Shown: positions 44,384-53,777, counted from the first letter of the stretch. The stretch is DNA of 63,884 nt from Acinetobacter pragensis (GCF_001605895.1 NZ_LUAW01000012.1:1-63884), one strand, 5' to 3'. The notes: a model not told the origin generated them from the letters alone. Made by a program: numbers and translations.

Positions 44384-46363
44384 ATGACTGCCACTTCAAC
44401 TCAGCCAAGTCGCCGTGACCTGCTTAAATGGTTTGCAGGAATTCCTTTTTTACCTTTAGGCGCAATGGGCACAGCAGCCGCTTTAAGCGGGTGCAATGAC
44501 AGTGACAATGAGACTGCCGTGACGCCGCCTGTCGTCAACCCAGCCAATTTAAAAACAGCAACATTTACCGCCATGGCGGCGCCTACCGTCCTCGCAGACC
44601 GCGCTAAAACCTCTGTCGGTTCCAAACTGAAAATAGACTGGGATGATGCCAGCAGCACTGAATACCAATTAGGCTATAAAAGCTTCTTTGAAACAGGAAC
44701 CAAAGTACCTCAATGGGGCGGCGGCGAAATTATTGCAGGCGGGTATTTCAATGCAAAAGGCGAAGCCATTATGGATACTTCTGTGCCTGATGCGGCTCGC
44801 CAATATTTTTCAGACTGCCCAGACGGTTCATCTTTAATTCATTTAGAAGATGCAAAAGTTGATGGCGTTGCCAATCCTGTATTCCACGTGGTTCAATTTG
44901 AATACGCGACACAGAACCAGGCCGGCAGCAGCGAGTATGGCAATTTGCCGTCTCCCATCGCAATTCTAACTTTAGATCAAGACCCTGCAACAGGCCACCT
45001 TGATTTGAAAAAATACTTTAATGTAGACACCTCTGCTGCACACGGCTTGTGGATCACCTGCGGCGCGAGCATGTCGCCATGGAGCACTCACTTATCCAGT
45101 GAAGAATATGAGCCGGATGCTTTTGAACAGGGTATCGGCGGTCCAAGCCCTAAAGGCATTGGCAAAAACTTCTTCGGTGATGAAACTGCGGCTAAACCCT
45201 ACAACTATGGCCACTTGCCTGAAGTAATTGTAAACAAAGACGGCAGCGGTCAAATCGTCAAGCATTACTGCTTAGGGCGTATTTCACACGAACTGGTGCA
45301 TGTGATGCCGGACAACCGCACCGTGATTATGGGTGACGACTACACCAATGGCGGCTTTTTCATGTTCATTGCAGACAAGGAAAAAGATCTCTCTGCCGGC
45401 ACCCTGTATGTCGCAAAATACACCTCTGTGCTGACTGAAAGCTCAACCGGTCAAATCCAATGGATTGAGCTTGGCCATGCCACAAGCGCTGAAATTGAAG
45501 CCTTGGTCAATACCAGCAATATCCAGCCGACAGACATCATGGAAAGCTTAACTACAGATCCGAATGATGCGTCATACACCCCGATTATCTTGGCCAAGAA
45601 AAAATTGTGGGTCAAAGTGAAGCCGGGTATGGAAAAAGCCGCGGCTTTCCTTGAAACCCACCGCTATGCGGCTTTAAAAGGCGGCAGTATGGCCTTTACG
45701 AAGATGGAAGGCACCACTGTCAACATCAAGGATAAAGTCGCTTACTCAGCACTGGCCAATATTCAGGATTCGATGATTCAAGGCAATGCTGCATGGCTTG
45801 AAGCGCACAATGTTTCATTCAGCAAGAAAATTACAGCTGGCGGCGTGCTTGCACATGACCTGACGGCAGGCCAAAGCACAGCAGCAGGACAGCCCATCGA
45901 TAGTGAATGGGTGCCTCATCAATCTAAGATCCTGCTGCTCGGTGAAGATATCTCTGCCGATGGCTTAGGCAATACCGCAAATCCAGACAAAATTGCTAGT
46001 CCGGACAACCTGAAATTCTCTGAAACGCTTCGCACCCTGTTTATTGGCGAGGATAGCGGCAATCATCCGAACAATTTCCTGTGGGCGTACAATGTTGAGA
46101 CCAAAGCCGATCCTGTGCGCTTGCTGTCTACACCTGCGGGCGCAGAGTCGACAGGCTTGCATGCTGTCGATTCAGTGAATGGCTGGACCTATATCATGAG
46201 CAATTTCCAGCATGCCGGTGATATGAGCAGCCTGTCTGCAGATTTAAAAGCCGCAACACTTGCCAACTATAATAATGGCTATTCGGCATCGGTCGGCTAC
46301 ATCACTGCAGACCCGATTGCGCCGTCTGTGCTTAAAAAAGCTGACAGCACAAAATCTGCATAA
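44384..46363 (+). CDS. phoX: PhoX-family alkaline phosphatase, Tat-exported
   Basis: A 659-residue PhoX/DUF839 protein; family members use iron and calcium to cleave phosphate from esters. The N-terminus has a twin-arginine signal (SRRDLLKWF, R10-R11) and then a lipobox ending at Cys37 (AALSGC), suggesting a Tat-exported lipoprotein or at least Tat export. Phosphatase-type patches include DWDDASSTEYQLGYK, WITCGASMSPWSTHLSSEEY, GHLPEVIV and GRISHELVHVMPDNRTVIMG. ATG 44384 is used because it starts the Tat signal; the longer frame to 44312 lies within the Pho box. It is regulated by the Pho box upstream and lies next to tatABC. Confidence 0.9.
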   Translation: MTATSTQPSRRDLLKWFAGIPFLPLGAMGTAAALSGCNDSDNETAVTPPVVNPANLKTATFTAMAAPTVLADRAKTSVGSKLKIDWDDASSTEYQLGYKSFFETGTKVPQWGGGEIIAGGYFNAKGEAIMDTSVPDAARQYFSDCPDGSSLIHLEDAKVDGVANPVFHVVQFEYATQNQAGSSEYGNLPSPIAILTLDQDPATGHLDLKKYFNVDTSAAHGLWITCGASMSPWSTHLSSEEYEPDAFEQGIGGPSPKGIGKNFFGDETAAKPYNYGHLPEVIVNKDGSGQIVKHYCLGRISHELVHVMPDNRTVIMGDDYTNGGFFMFIADKEKDLSAGTLYVAKYTSVLTESSTGQIQWIELGHATSAEIEALVNTSNIQPTDIMESLTTDPNDASYTPIILAKKKLWVKVKPGMEKAAAFLETHRYAALKGGSMAFTKMEGTTVNIKDKVAYSALANIQDSMIQGNAAWLEAHNVSFSKKITAGGVLAHDLTAGQSTAAGQPIDSEWVPHQSKILLLGEDISADGLGNTANPDKIASPDNLKFSETLRTLFIGEDSGNHPNNFLWAYNVETKADPVRLLSTPAGAESTGLHAVDSVNGWTYIMSNFQHAGDMSSLSADLKAATLANYNNGYSASVGYITADPIAPSVLKKADSTKSA

Positions 46364-46380
46364 ACGCGAATCCTAGAATG

Positions 46381-46411
46381 AAAAATGCCAGCACACCGCT
46401 GGCATTTTTTA
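46381..46411. terminator. Bidirectional terminator between phoX and the TANGO2-like gene
   Basis: AAAAATGCCAGC pairs with GCTGGCATTTTT around ACACC. Confidence 0.9.
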
Positions 46412-46434
46412 TGCCATCAAAATAATTTAAAATT

Positions 46435-47229
46435 CTAAATTGAACGTTGAGGCTGAATATTCAGCTGTACTGAGGTAATTTCACCTTGTGTATTGCCTTG
46501 CTGGGATTTTTCCTGCCACCGCCATTGCTGGCCTTCCATTCTCAGAAAATTAGAACAGCGCGTGCCGTAAACCGGACTTTGAATAAACGTGGAAGACAGC
46601 AGCGCTTCCATCTCTGCATGAATGCCGGTATTCGGCAGCAGTTCGGGAATTATCTTACGTTCATCTTCCAGAATATCCCAGACTGTGTGCTCAAGCTCCG
46701 TTTCAGCCACATTCGCCTGCTGCAGCATAGGTAAAAATTCTTGGGTAAAGCGCTTGCGCAAATGCTTGGTTTTTTCCCAATGCTCAGTCATTAATCCATT
46801 CGAGATCACATACACGCCCTTAGGCAGAACTTGGGGCGCTTCGCCGCGGTTGCTCATATATACCGCTTGATTGGCATCGCCGACAACAAGGTTAAATCCG
46901 GCAAAATCACACTGCCGCTTTTCCAAAGCCTGCGCAAAACGAATTGGCGTTTGATCAGATTCCAAAAACTGCTGAATCAAATGCCCGCGGGAAGTTGGAT
47001 ACTGCTGCTGATCCGCACCGTCACGGAAGTTGGTGATAATGGCCCAGCGCCCAGCGCTGGTCACCCCCATCCATGTGCCGCCGGACTGTAAATCCTGTCC
47101 AGCGAGAATCGGGCTGTTGGCCCATTGCTTCAAAGCCGCGGTCGGACGCTGATAGAATTCATCCCGATTTGAAATCAGGCACAGAGGAGTTTTGTCCAAG
47201 ACTTGCCAAGCAAATGCCACAATGCACAT
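46435..47229 (-). CDS. NRDE/TANGO2-family protein
   Basis: A 264-residue protein of the NRDE (TANGO2) family. Family hallmarks are MCIVAFAWQVL at the N-terminus with Cys2, the NRDE motif in LISNRDEFYQRPT, GGTWMGVTSAGRWAIITNFR and the ISNGLM segment. The Cys right after Met suggests an N-terminal nucleophile fold, but biochemical function is unsettled; bacterial members are proposed to act in heme handling. ATG at 47229 is chosen because the family starts MC; an upstream GTG at 47238 is possible. Confidence 0.85.
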   Translation of the reverse strand: MCIVAFAWQVLDKTPLCLISNRDEFYQRPTAALKQWANSPILAGQDLQSGGTWMGVTSAGRWAIITNFRDGADQQQYPTSRGHLIQQFLESDQTPIRFAQALEKRQCDFAGFNLVVGDANQAVYMSNRGEAPQVLPKGVYVISNGLMTEHWEKTKHLRKRFTQEFLPMLQQANVAETELEHTVWDILEDERKIIPELLPNTGIHAEMEALLSSTFIQSPVYGTRCSNFLRMEGQQWRWQEKSQQGNTQGEITSVQLNIQPQRSI

Positions 47230-47322
47230 AAATGTCACTCGATATCTTTACACATTGAATGTACAACATTTTTCATCACATTCAGCTAAAATCTGTGCAA
47301 AACATAATGACAAGGAGCAGCG

Positions 47323-48135
47323 ATGCTGACCTACCCGAATATTGATCCCGTCGCAGTCTCGCTGGGGCCATTGCAAGTCCATTGGTACGGACTGATGTAT
47401 TTATTGGCCTTTTTATTTGCTTGGGGCCTCGCCACTCACCGCGCTAAACAGCGCGATGGCTGGAACTCAGAAATGGTTTCTGACCTGATTTTCTATGGCG
47501 CACTCGGTGTAGTGGTCGGCGGGCGCGTGGGCTATGTATTCTTTTATGGATTTGAGCAATTCTTAGAAAATCCATTATGGCTGTTCCAAGTCTGGACCGG
47601 CGGCATGAGCTTCCACGGCGGCTTCCTTGGCGTCATGATCGCCATGCTGCTGTGGTGCAAAAAATACAAAATGACCTGGTTCCAAACGCTGGACTTTATT
47701 GCACCCTGCGTGCCGACGGGTTTAATGTTTGGCCGGATCGGCAACTTTATTGGCGGTGAACTGTATGGCCGCCCCGTAACTGATCCGAATTTTGCGTTCG
47801 GCATGATCTTCCCGACTGACCCGCTGCAGCTGGTGCGCCATCCATCGCAGATCTATCAAGCGCTGTGCGAAGGCTTAATTTTATTTATTGTGCTGTGGTG
47901 GTTCAGCTCCAAACCGCGCCCGCGCTATGCCGTATCTGCCCTGTTCTTAATCGGCTACGGTATTGCCCGTTTTGTGGTGGAATTCTTCCGTGAGCCTGAT
48001 AATGGCCAGCTCTTCATCGGCTGGATGAGCAAAGGCCAGTTCCTGACCGTACCGATGATTTTGATTGGCCTCTGGCTGCTCTGGTATGCGTATCAGAAGA
48101 AAATTTATGACTGGGGCCCGCTCAAAAACAACTAA
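47323..48135 (+). CDS. lgt: Prolipoprotein diacylglyceryl transferase Lgt
   Basis: A 270-residue inner-membrane enzyme that attaches diacylglycerol to the lipobox Cys of lipoproteins. Seven hydrophobic segments are visible. Family motifs: SFHGGFLGVM (the essential His) and GRIGNFIGGELYGRP (Arg and Asn of the signature; the third Asn of E. coli reads Gly here), then the C-terminal RFVVEFFREPD. AAGGAG lies 6 bases before ATG 47323. Divergent from the NRDE gene. The window's lipoproteins (26914, 53318 and perhaps PhoX) depend on it. Confidence 0.96.
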   Translation: MLTYPNIDPVAVSLGPLQVHWYGLMYLLAFLFAWGLATHRAKQRDGWNSEMVSDLIFYGALGVVVGGRVGYVFFYGFEQFLENPLWLFQVWTGGMSFHGGFLGVMIAMLLWCKKYKMTWFQTLDFIAPCVPTGLMFGRIGNFIGGELYGRPVTDPNFAFGMIFPTDPLQLVRHPSQIYQALCEGLILFIVLWWFSSKPRPRYAVSALFLIGYGIARFVVEFFREPDNGQLFIGWMSKGQFLTVPMILIGLWLLWYAYQKKIYDWGPLKNN

Positions 48136-48157
48136 TCCAATCCATCACGGATTTTAT

Positions 48158-48182
48158 GCGGAGCAATCGCTCCGCTTTTTTT
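48158..48182 (+). terminator. Terminator after lgt
   Basis: GCGGAGC and GCTCCGC around AATC, then seven T. Confidence 0.93.
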
Positions 48183-48247
48183 GCACTGCATTTTTATACG
48201 GGTTCTGTGCTACAGTTTCAGCATTCAAATTACAGACCGCAACGCGC

Positions 48248-48634
48248 ATGCTTGAATTCTGGTTCAATCCTCAAATTTCCGTCTTGAAAAAAATCATGAT
48301 CTTTGCCGTGATTGCAGCTGCAACAGCAGCGCTGTATTGGATGGAACCGCTGAAACTGGATGCGATTTTAATGTTTCTCGGCACAGGGATTGTGTTCCTG
48401 ATTTGCCGCTACTGTAAAATCCATTTTGCCTACCGCAATCCGGCTGGCCTGCTGTACCGGCTGCTGACCTGGATTCCGATTGCGCTGCTGCTGGCGCTGA
48501 TTTTCATGCATATGAACGAAGGTGAGATTCTCATTCCAGGCGCACAGGGCATTGGCTTTATGGCGCTGTCGATCTGCATATTTTCGCCGCTGGCTTTGCT
48601 GAATCAGAATCAATCGAAAAACGATGCGCCATGA
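48248..48634 (+). CDS. Hypothetical membrane protein
   Basis: A 128-residue protein beginning MLEFWFNPQISVLKKIMIFA with three to four hydrophobic segments and a polar tail (LNQNQSKNDAP). I do not recognise it. The frame is open further upstream, but the earlier part overlaps the lgt end and terminator, so ATG 48248 is chosen. It overlaps the next membrane protein by four bases (ATGA), so the two are coupled and may interact. Confidence 0.75.
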   Translation: MLEFWFNPQISVLKKIMIFAVIAAATAALYWMEPLKLDAILMFLGTGIVFLICRYCKIHFAYRNPAGLLYRLLTWIPIALLLALIFMHMNEGEILIPGAQGIGFMALSICIFSPLALLNQNQSKNDAP

Positions 48635-49005
48635 TTCTGAATTTTCTATATTCCGAACACTGTACGCGTGAAGTCAAACTCATTGCCTCAGTCGTCACTT
48701 GCGCCGTCATTTACTATTGTTCAAGCATTGAAAAATTAAGCACAGCGCTCACATTGCTGTGTTTAATGCTAGGCGCTAGCCTGCATATCCTAAGAATTTT
48801 GAGCCTAAAAATACCTGCCGACCAACCCTATGCTCAAGGCTTTAAATATTTACTGCTGATGCTGCCGCCGCTGGGCCTTGTGTGGATCATTTCAAACTTG
48901 CCCTTAACTCATTGGCTGTATAGCGCAGTTCAAGCATTGGGTTTTATGATCATTGGATTATTACTGCCGCTTATATACCAAAACCGCGCCAAACGCTTTG
49001 AATAG
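48631..49005 (+). CDS. Hypothetical membrane protein, coupled to the previous gene
   Basis: A 124-residue protein with four hydrophobic segments (VKLIASVVTCAVIYYC, LTLLCLMLGASLHILRIL, YLLLMLPPLGLVWIISNL, ALGFMIIGLLLPLIY). Its ATG overlaps the stop of the previous gene. It ends in a basic RAKRFE. No family recognised. A GC-rich terminator hairpin starts within its last codons (48981). Confidence 0.75.
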   Translation: MILNFLYSEHCTREVKLIASVVTCAVIYYCSSIEKLSTALTLLCLMLGASLHILRILSLKIPADQPYAQGFKYLLLMLPPLGLVWIISNLPLTHWLYSAVQALGFMIIGLLLPLIYQNRAKRFE

Positions 49006-49022
49006 CGCGGCGCGGTTTTTAA
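48981..49022 (+). terminator. Terminator after the membrane-protein pair
   Basis: AAACCGCGCC pairs with GGCGCGGTTT across an 18-base loop containing the stop codon, then T. Confidence 0.8.
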
Positions 49023-49054
49023 TTTTTCTGCCCCATTGACTGGAACTTTAGCTC

Positions 49055-49579
49055 TTACTGATCTAAGCGGTAATACTCATAACGCACGTTCGGATCTTTA
49101 TAGACCGCATAGCCGCGCTGCTGAAAGTCAGATACCCAATTCGAACCGGTATACGCTGCAATATGGCCATACACATGATTTTGCGTGCGGTTAATAATAT
49201 AGATATCGCCTTTTTGCGGACGGTCAAAAGCCAAATTAATTTTTTGATAGCCAATCTTTCTTAAGGTGCCGCCCCAATCGGCTGCGGCAACAGGATGCCC
49301 GTTTAATTTTGCACCGGCAGACTCCAAGGCCAAACGGACGCTTTTGGCGCATTTCTGACCGCTGGTTTGAGCGGTGACGCCACGAAGCCGCTGCGCAAAT
49401 TTATCAATATCAATACGCTGGCCGTTATTTGCGCCAAAAACATTTTTATGTTTAGCAACTTTGCCGGAAGATTGAGAAGAGGCTTTCTGTATGTTCTTGC
49501 CTTGCTGTGAACGGATCACGATTTCTGCTGCAACAGGCCCATGCGCATTCTGCATGTCCACGCTTTGATCATAAACCAT
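49055..49579 (-). CDS. CHAP-like amidase-type protein, paralogue A
   Basis: A 174-residue protein. The C-terminal 110 residues resemble CHAP/NlpC-P60-type cysteine peptidases: Cys77 in QKCAKSVRLALESAG, then WGGTLRKIGY, KGDIYII, and His135/His139 in NHVYGHIAAYTGSNWVSDFQ. Such enzymes cut peptidoglycan amides. No signal peptide is visible, and the first 50 residues are polar and low-complexity. ATG 49579 has AGGAGG eleven bases upstream; a TTG at 49606 is also possible. A close paralogue is 200 bases upstream. No recognisable immunity gene is adjacent. Confidence 0.7.
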   Translation of the reverse strand: MVYDQSVDMQNAHGPVAAEIVIRSQQGKNIQKASSQSSGKVAKHKNVFGANNGQRIDIDKFAQRLRGVTAQTSGQKCAKSVRLALESAGAKLNGHPVAAADWGGTLRKIGYQKINLAFDRPQKGDIYIINRTQNHVYGHIAAYTGSNWVSDFQQRGYAVYKDPNVRYEYYRLDQ

Positions 49580-49782
49580 TCTTACAACATCCTCCTCTTC
49601 AATCAATTCTGATTGAGTTTACATATTTTAACCGAAGAGGATAGTACGCCTAGATGAGAATAATTTCACATAAAAAATGTAATAAAATTTTATAAAATGA
49701 TGCAGCAATGCGTCAAATGCTTATTTTAATATCAATTTTTAGTAAAAATTTCCGTATGGCTGTCTAAAAATAATCAGCATTT

Positions 49783-50364
49783 CTACAAACCTAAACGGTA
49801 ATATTTATACTTTAGGCCGTTCTCTTTATATACATCGTAACTTTTCTGCTTGAAGTCAGACACCCATTCCGAACCGCTAAAACCGGCAATATGTCCATAT
49901 ACATGCTTATGAGTGCGCTGAATAATATAAATATCCCCTTCCTGCGGATTGTCGAACGCGGGCTGGATTTGCTTATAGCCAATTTTCGTCAGTGTATCGC
50001 CCCAATCTGAAGCGGCAACTGAATGGCTGTCCAATACCGCGCCAGCACTTTGCAGCGCCACGCGAATGCTGCGCGCGCAGCGCTTTGAGCTCACATGCGC
50101 TTTAATGCTGTCCAGCTTTTGAACAAATTTATCTAAGCGCAGGACGGATGTATTCGCGGAGTCTGAACTGAAATTCCCTGCAAAGCCTGTTGCTTTTACA
50201 TCATCAGTATTTGCAGGGGCGGTTGGACTGGCTTGCATCACATAAGGGTCTAAACTGACACGGCTGGGAGAATATTCCCTGCTGCGCGGGCTCCGCAGTG
50301 TCACCTGCACAGGCGCAGGGTTAATATTTTGATGAGTTTCAATATGATGCATATCAACCAGCAT
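49783..50364 (-). CDS. CHAP-like amidase-type protein, paralogue B
   Basis: A 193-residue protein that closely matches paralogue A over the catalytic half (SKRCARSIRVALQSAG, SDWGDTLTKIGYKQI, EGDIYIIQRTHKHVYGHIAG, EWVSDFKQKSYDVYKE), about 60 percent identity by eye. Cys and His are conserved. The N-terminal 70 residues differ and look disordered. AAGG precedes ATG 50364 at a good distance. Like A it has no signal peptide, so if it acts on peptidoglycan it needs a secretion system, lysis or another route. Type VI secretion amidase effectors are one possible class, but no secretion genes are in the window. Confidence 0.7.
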   Translation of the reverse strand: MLVDMHHIETHQNINPAPVQVTLRSPRSREYSPSRVSLDPYVMQASPTAPANTDDVKATGFAGNFSSDSANTSVLRLDKFVQKLDSIKAHVSSKRCARSIRVALQSAGAVLDSHSVAASDWGDTLTKIGYKQIQPAFDNPQEGDIYIIQRTHKHVYGHIAGFSGSEWVSDFKQKSYDVYKENGLKYKYYRLGL

Positions 50365-50681
50365 GTGCGTACCTTTAAATCCCTGTAAAAGAATATGCTG
50401 CTGAATATTGAGCAGCAGCGTTTTGACGCATTCGATACTAAAAAGCCAAGCTTAAAACTTCTTTATAAAAATGTAATTTAGTCTTAGAAGCTTTATTGAG
50501 AAACGCAATTTTTTGCAGCCTGCCATTTGCCGCATCAAGCCTGCTGCCTGCGCTGTAAAACTGCTATTTTTTGCATTCGTGATATTCCACTGGCGCTGAC
50601 TTGAGCATGCTTAACAGTTTTATCTGCAACCAAAAACAGCTAATATGTGCGGTCAGCAAAAACAATTTTCATGAGAGTGAC
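50365..50681. other. 317-base gap between paralogue B and thyA
   Basis: No ORF with coding character. A small hairpin TGCTGCT/AGCAGCA lies at 50396-50417. The region must hold two divergent promoters, which I cannot place. Confidence 0.4.
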
Positions 50682-51524
50682 ATGCGCCAATATTTAGACC
50701 TTTTACAGCACATTCTTGACAACGGCGGTGACAAAGGTGACCGTACCGGTACAGGAACCCGCTCTGTATTCGGTCACCAAATGCGCTTTGACCTTTCTAA
50801 AGGTTTCCCTTTGCTCACCACCAAAAAAGTTCACTTCCGCTCTATTGCAATTGAACTGCTGTGGTTTTTAAAGGGAGACACCAATGTTAAATACCTGCAG
50901 GACAATAAAGTCAGTATTTGGGATGAATGGTCTACTGCGGAACAAACCGCGCGCTTTGGCCGCCCAGAAGGCGAACTTGGCCCAGTTTACGGCCATCAAT
51001 GGCGTAATTTCGGCGCCACCAAAAATGCAGACGGTTCGTTCAATCAGGATGGTTTTGACCAAATCCAGTGGCTGGTCAATGAAATTAAAACCAATCCGAA
51101 TTCCCGCCGCTTGATTGTTTCCGGCTGGAACCCCAATGAAGCAGGGAATGTGGCCTTGCCGCCCTGCCATACCTTGTTCCAATTCTTTGTGCAGAACGGC
51201 AAATTGTCTTGCCAGCTGTATCAGCGCAGCGCAGATGTATTTCTGGGCGTGCCTTTCAATATTGCCAGCTATGCCCTGCTGACACACATGATTGCGCAAG
51301 TGTGCGGCCTCGGTGTCGGTGATTTTGTCTGGACAGGCGGCGATACCCATTTATACGCCAATCACTTTGAGCAGGCCAAGCTGCAGCTCAGCCGTGAGCC
51401 GATGGCGCTCTGCCAGTTGAAATTGAACCCTGAAATTAACGATCTGTTCGATTTCAAATTTGAAGATATTGAAATCGCCGGTTATGAATCGCATCCCGGT
51501 ATTAAAGCGCCTGTGGCCGTTTAA
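50682..51524 (+). CDS. thyA: Thymidylate synthase ThyA
   Basis: A 280-residue enzyme that methylates dUMP to dTMP with methylene-tetrahydrofolate. Motifs: [50 protein letters not shown] with the catalytic Cys, and [23 protein letters not shown] 50682 ([16 protein letters not shown]) is the family start; the frame is open upstream but without coding character. folA follows 97 bases after its stop, and the two together recycle folate for dTMP synthesis. Confidence 0.96.
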   Translation: MRQYLDLLQHILDNGGDKGDRTGTGTRSVFGHQMRFDLSKGFPLLTTKKVHFRSIAIELLWFLKGDTNVKYLQDNKVSIWDEWSTAEQTARFGRPEGELGPVYGHQWRNFGATKNADGSFNQDGFDQIQWLVNEIKTNPNSRRLIVSGWNPNEAGNVALPPCHTLFQFFVQNGKLSCQLYQRSADVFLGVPFNIASYALLTHMIAQVCGLGVGDFVWTGGDTHLYANHFEQAKLQLSREPMALCQLKLNPEINDLFDFKFEDIEIAGYESHPGIKAPVAV

Positions 51525-51548
51525 TTGCAGCGCCATTGCCGAAAAAAT

Positions 51549-51578
51549 AAAATCCCGCTTTGCGCAAAGCGGGATTTT
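51549..51578 (+). terminator. Terminator after thyA
   Basis: AAAATCCCGCTTT and AAAGCGGGATTTT form a hairpin between thyA and folA, so folA probably has its own promoter. Confidence 0.85.
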
Positions 51579-51621
51579 GCATTTTAATAGAGGCAATTTT
51601 TATTGCTTTGAGTAGTGCGCT

Positions 51622-52134
51622 ATGGCGTTCCAAAATTTAGAAGTCGTTCATGTTGTCGCTATGGATCAGCAAAACTGCATCGGCAAAGGCAATGACCTGC
51701 CTTGGCATATTTCTGCCGACCTGAAGCACTTCAAAGAAATCACCCAAGGCGGTGTTGTCGTGATGGGCCGAAAAACGTTAGAGTCTATGGGCCGTACGCT
51801 GCCGAAACGCGTGAACTGGGTCATCACCCGTGACATGGACTGGTCATACGAAGGGGCTAAAATTGCGCACAGCATTGAAGATGCTTTGGCTCAAGCCGTG
51901 GAAGATGTGAAAGCCTCAGAAAAGCCTGACAGCATTTTTATTATTGGCGGCGGTGAAATTTTCAAGCAAACGGTTGATATTGCAGACCGCTTGGAACTGA
52001 CCCATGTCGAATTGGATGTACAGGGCGATGCCTACTACCCCGCGATTCCTGACAGCTTTAAAAAAGTTCAAACAGAGCAGCATATTGACGACAAAACAGG
52101 GATTGCTTTTGAGTTCGCAACTTACCGAAAATGA
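51622..52134 (+). CDS. folA: Dihydrofolate reductase FolA
   Basis: A 170-residue enzyme that reduces dihydrofolate with NADPH; target of trimethoprim. Family motifs: VVHVVAMDQQNCIGKGNDLP, WHISADLKHFKEIT, VVMGRKTLESMGRTLPKRVN and FIIGGGEIFKQT. It begins at ATG 51622 and ends in FEFATYRK. It lies downstream of thyA, and both serve the same dTMP cycle. Confidence 0.96.
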   Translation: MAFQNLEVVHVVAMDQQNCIGKGNDLPWHISADLKHFKEITQGGVVVMGRKTLESMGRTLPKRVNWVITRDMDWSYEGAKIAHSIEDALAQAVEDVKASEKPDSIFIIGGGEIFKQTVDIADRLELTHVELDVQGDAYYPAIPDSFKKVQTEQHIDDKTGIAFEFATYRK

Positions 52135-52162
52135 AAAAATAATTCATTAGAAACTGCTGAAT

Positions 52163-53212
52163 ATGCACAACATTGGAAAAACAGAATTTATGAAAGCTTT
52201 GGGTGCTGGCGTACTGCATTCCCTGTTCAGCTTATTTGTCATTCTGTCTTCACTTTGGCTGTGCATGGCGCTGTGGATTCAAGAACCGATCAGCTGGCTT
52301 TTCAGCCGGATTCTGATCGGCATCTGGATTGCCTTTGCATTAAGCATCCTTGGCATTTACGCCACCCAGCATGTTTTCAGCCGTAAAAAAGACGTCATTA
52401 TTTATATTTTGGGCTTTCTGTGCAGCCTCCTTTGGTATTTTGGGCTGCAAGCCAAACAAGACCGTGACTGGGCGCCCGAAGTCTCTCAAATACTGCATTA
52501 TGAAAAACAGGGAAATATCATTACCCTGCATAATATCCGCAACTTTGACTGGCATTCGGACGGCAGTTATACCGAACGCTGGGAAACCCGCAAATTTGAC
52601 CTGAACCAGATTACGGGAGTCAATATTGTGACGTCCTATTGGATGGGGCCGCAAATTGCGCATACGCTGGTCAGCTTTGACTTTGCCCATAGCCGGCCGC
52701 TGACGTTCTCCATTGAAATCCGTAAAGAAAAAAATGAAGAATTTTCAGCCATTGGCGGTTTTTTCCGAAAATATGAGCTCAGCTTAGTGGCGGCTGATGA
52801 AAAAGATATCGTCTACACCCGCAGCAATGTCCGCGGTGAGCAAGTTTATTTTTTTCCAATCAAGATGTCTAAGGCAGAGCGTATTGCTCTTTTTGAAGAG
52901 TATCTGCATAAAGCGGATGAGCTAGCAAAACACCCGAAATGGTACAACACCTTAACCAGCAACTGCACGACGCTGGTCTTTGATATGGTACAGGCGGTTT
53001 CACCGCAAAAGCTCCCTGTCGATTACCGCCTGTTTGCTTCCGGCTATTTGCCCAATTACTTATATGATTTGCAGGCGATTTCACCGCAGTGGGATATGCG
53101 GACATGGTATCTCCGGGCGCATGTCAATCCAAGAGTCAGCAGTTTTCAAAAGCTGAGCAGCACGGATTACTCGCGCTTAGTGCGTAAAGGCCTGCCGCAT
53201 CCAGCCCAATAA
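52163..53212 (+). CDS. DUF4105 membrane protein
   Basis: A 349-residue protein. Three hydrophobic segments lie in the first 95 residues (SLFSLFVILSSLWLCMALWI, ILIGIWIAFALSILGIYAT, IIYILGFLCSLLWYFGL). The remainder is a DUF4105-type domain, related to the Lnb periplasmic module, with a possible catalytic His in QIAHTLVSFDF and Cys in LTSNCTTLVFDM. This Cys/His pair suggests a papain-like hydrolase or lipid-modifying fold; the reaction is unknown. It starts 28 bases after folA and may be cotranscribed. Confidence 0.8.
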   Translation: MHNIGKTEFMKALGAGVLHSLFSLFVILSSLWLCMALWIQEPISWLFSRILIGIWIAFALSILGIYATQHVFSRKKDVIIYILGFLCSLLWYFGLQAKQDRDWAPEVSQILHYEKQGNIITLHNIRNFDWHSDGSYTERWETRKFDLNQITGVNIVTSYWMGPQIAHTLVSFDFAHSRPLTFSIEIRKEKNEEFSAIGGFFRKYELSLVAADEKDIVYTRSNVRGEQVYFFPIKMSKAERIALFEEYLHKADELAKHPKWYNTLTSNCTTLVFDMVQAVSPQKLPVDYRLFASGYLPNYLYDLQAISPQWDMRTWYLRAHVNPRVSSFQKLSSTDYSRLVRKGLPHPAQ

Positions 53213-53317
53213 ACGCAAATCCGCCGGATAAAAATAAAGATACAAATACGGCTGGAGCTTTCGCTGAATATTTGCTTATATAAAAACTATATCCATTAAA
53301 AACAAGAGAATCCAACC

Positions 53318-53773
53318 ATGTTAAAAAAACTGCTTTTAGTTGCAGCGCTTGGTTCAGCTGCAGTCTTTTCAGGATGTGAAAGCATGCAGACTTCTCCGCA
53401 TATCACCGAAAACCTGCAGCTGCTGCAGAACAAAACATGGATTGCCACACAAATTGGCGGTACTGAGATTAAAACCGCGCCAAATGCCCGCAATATTCCA
53501 AGCATTCAATTTGATGAGGCCTCTAAGCGTGTTTCAGGTTCCGACGGCTGCAACCGCATTATGGGGGCTTATACTGCAGGCAATGACACCCTGCAGCTCA
53601 GCCAGCTGGGCAGTACCCGCATGGCTTGCCCAGGCAACGGCAATTTAGATCAGGCCTACAATGCGGCGCTGTCTAAAGTAACGCACTATCAAGTATATGG
53701 TAAAACCTTAAAGCTGCTGGACCACAACGGCAATCTGCTGATTCAGTATGAAAGCGCGGTACATCCCCGCTAA
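53318..53773 (+). CDS. META-domain lipoprotein (HslJ-like)
   Basis: A 151-residue protein with signal MLKKLLLVAALGSAAVFSGC, whose lipobox FSGC predicts a lipoprotein. The rest is a META domain: NKTWIATQIGGTEI, SIQFDEASKRVSGSDGCNRI, GAYTAGNDTLQLSQLGSTRM, ACPG. HslJ-type proteins are linked to heat or drug tolerance in other bacteria; the mechanism is not known. It is transcribed alone with a terminator. Confidence 0.85.
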   Translation: MLKKLLLVAALGSAAVFSGCESMQTSPHITENLQLLQNKTWIATQIGGTEIKTAPNARNIPSIQFDEASKRVSGSDGCNRIMGAYTAGNDTLQLSQLGSTRMACPGNGNLDQAYNAALSKVTHYQVYGKTLKLLDHNGNLLIQYESAVHPR

Positions 53774-53777
53774 CTGC

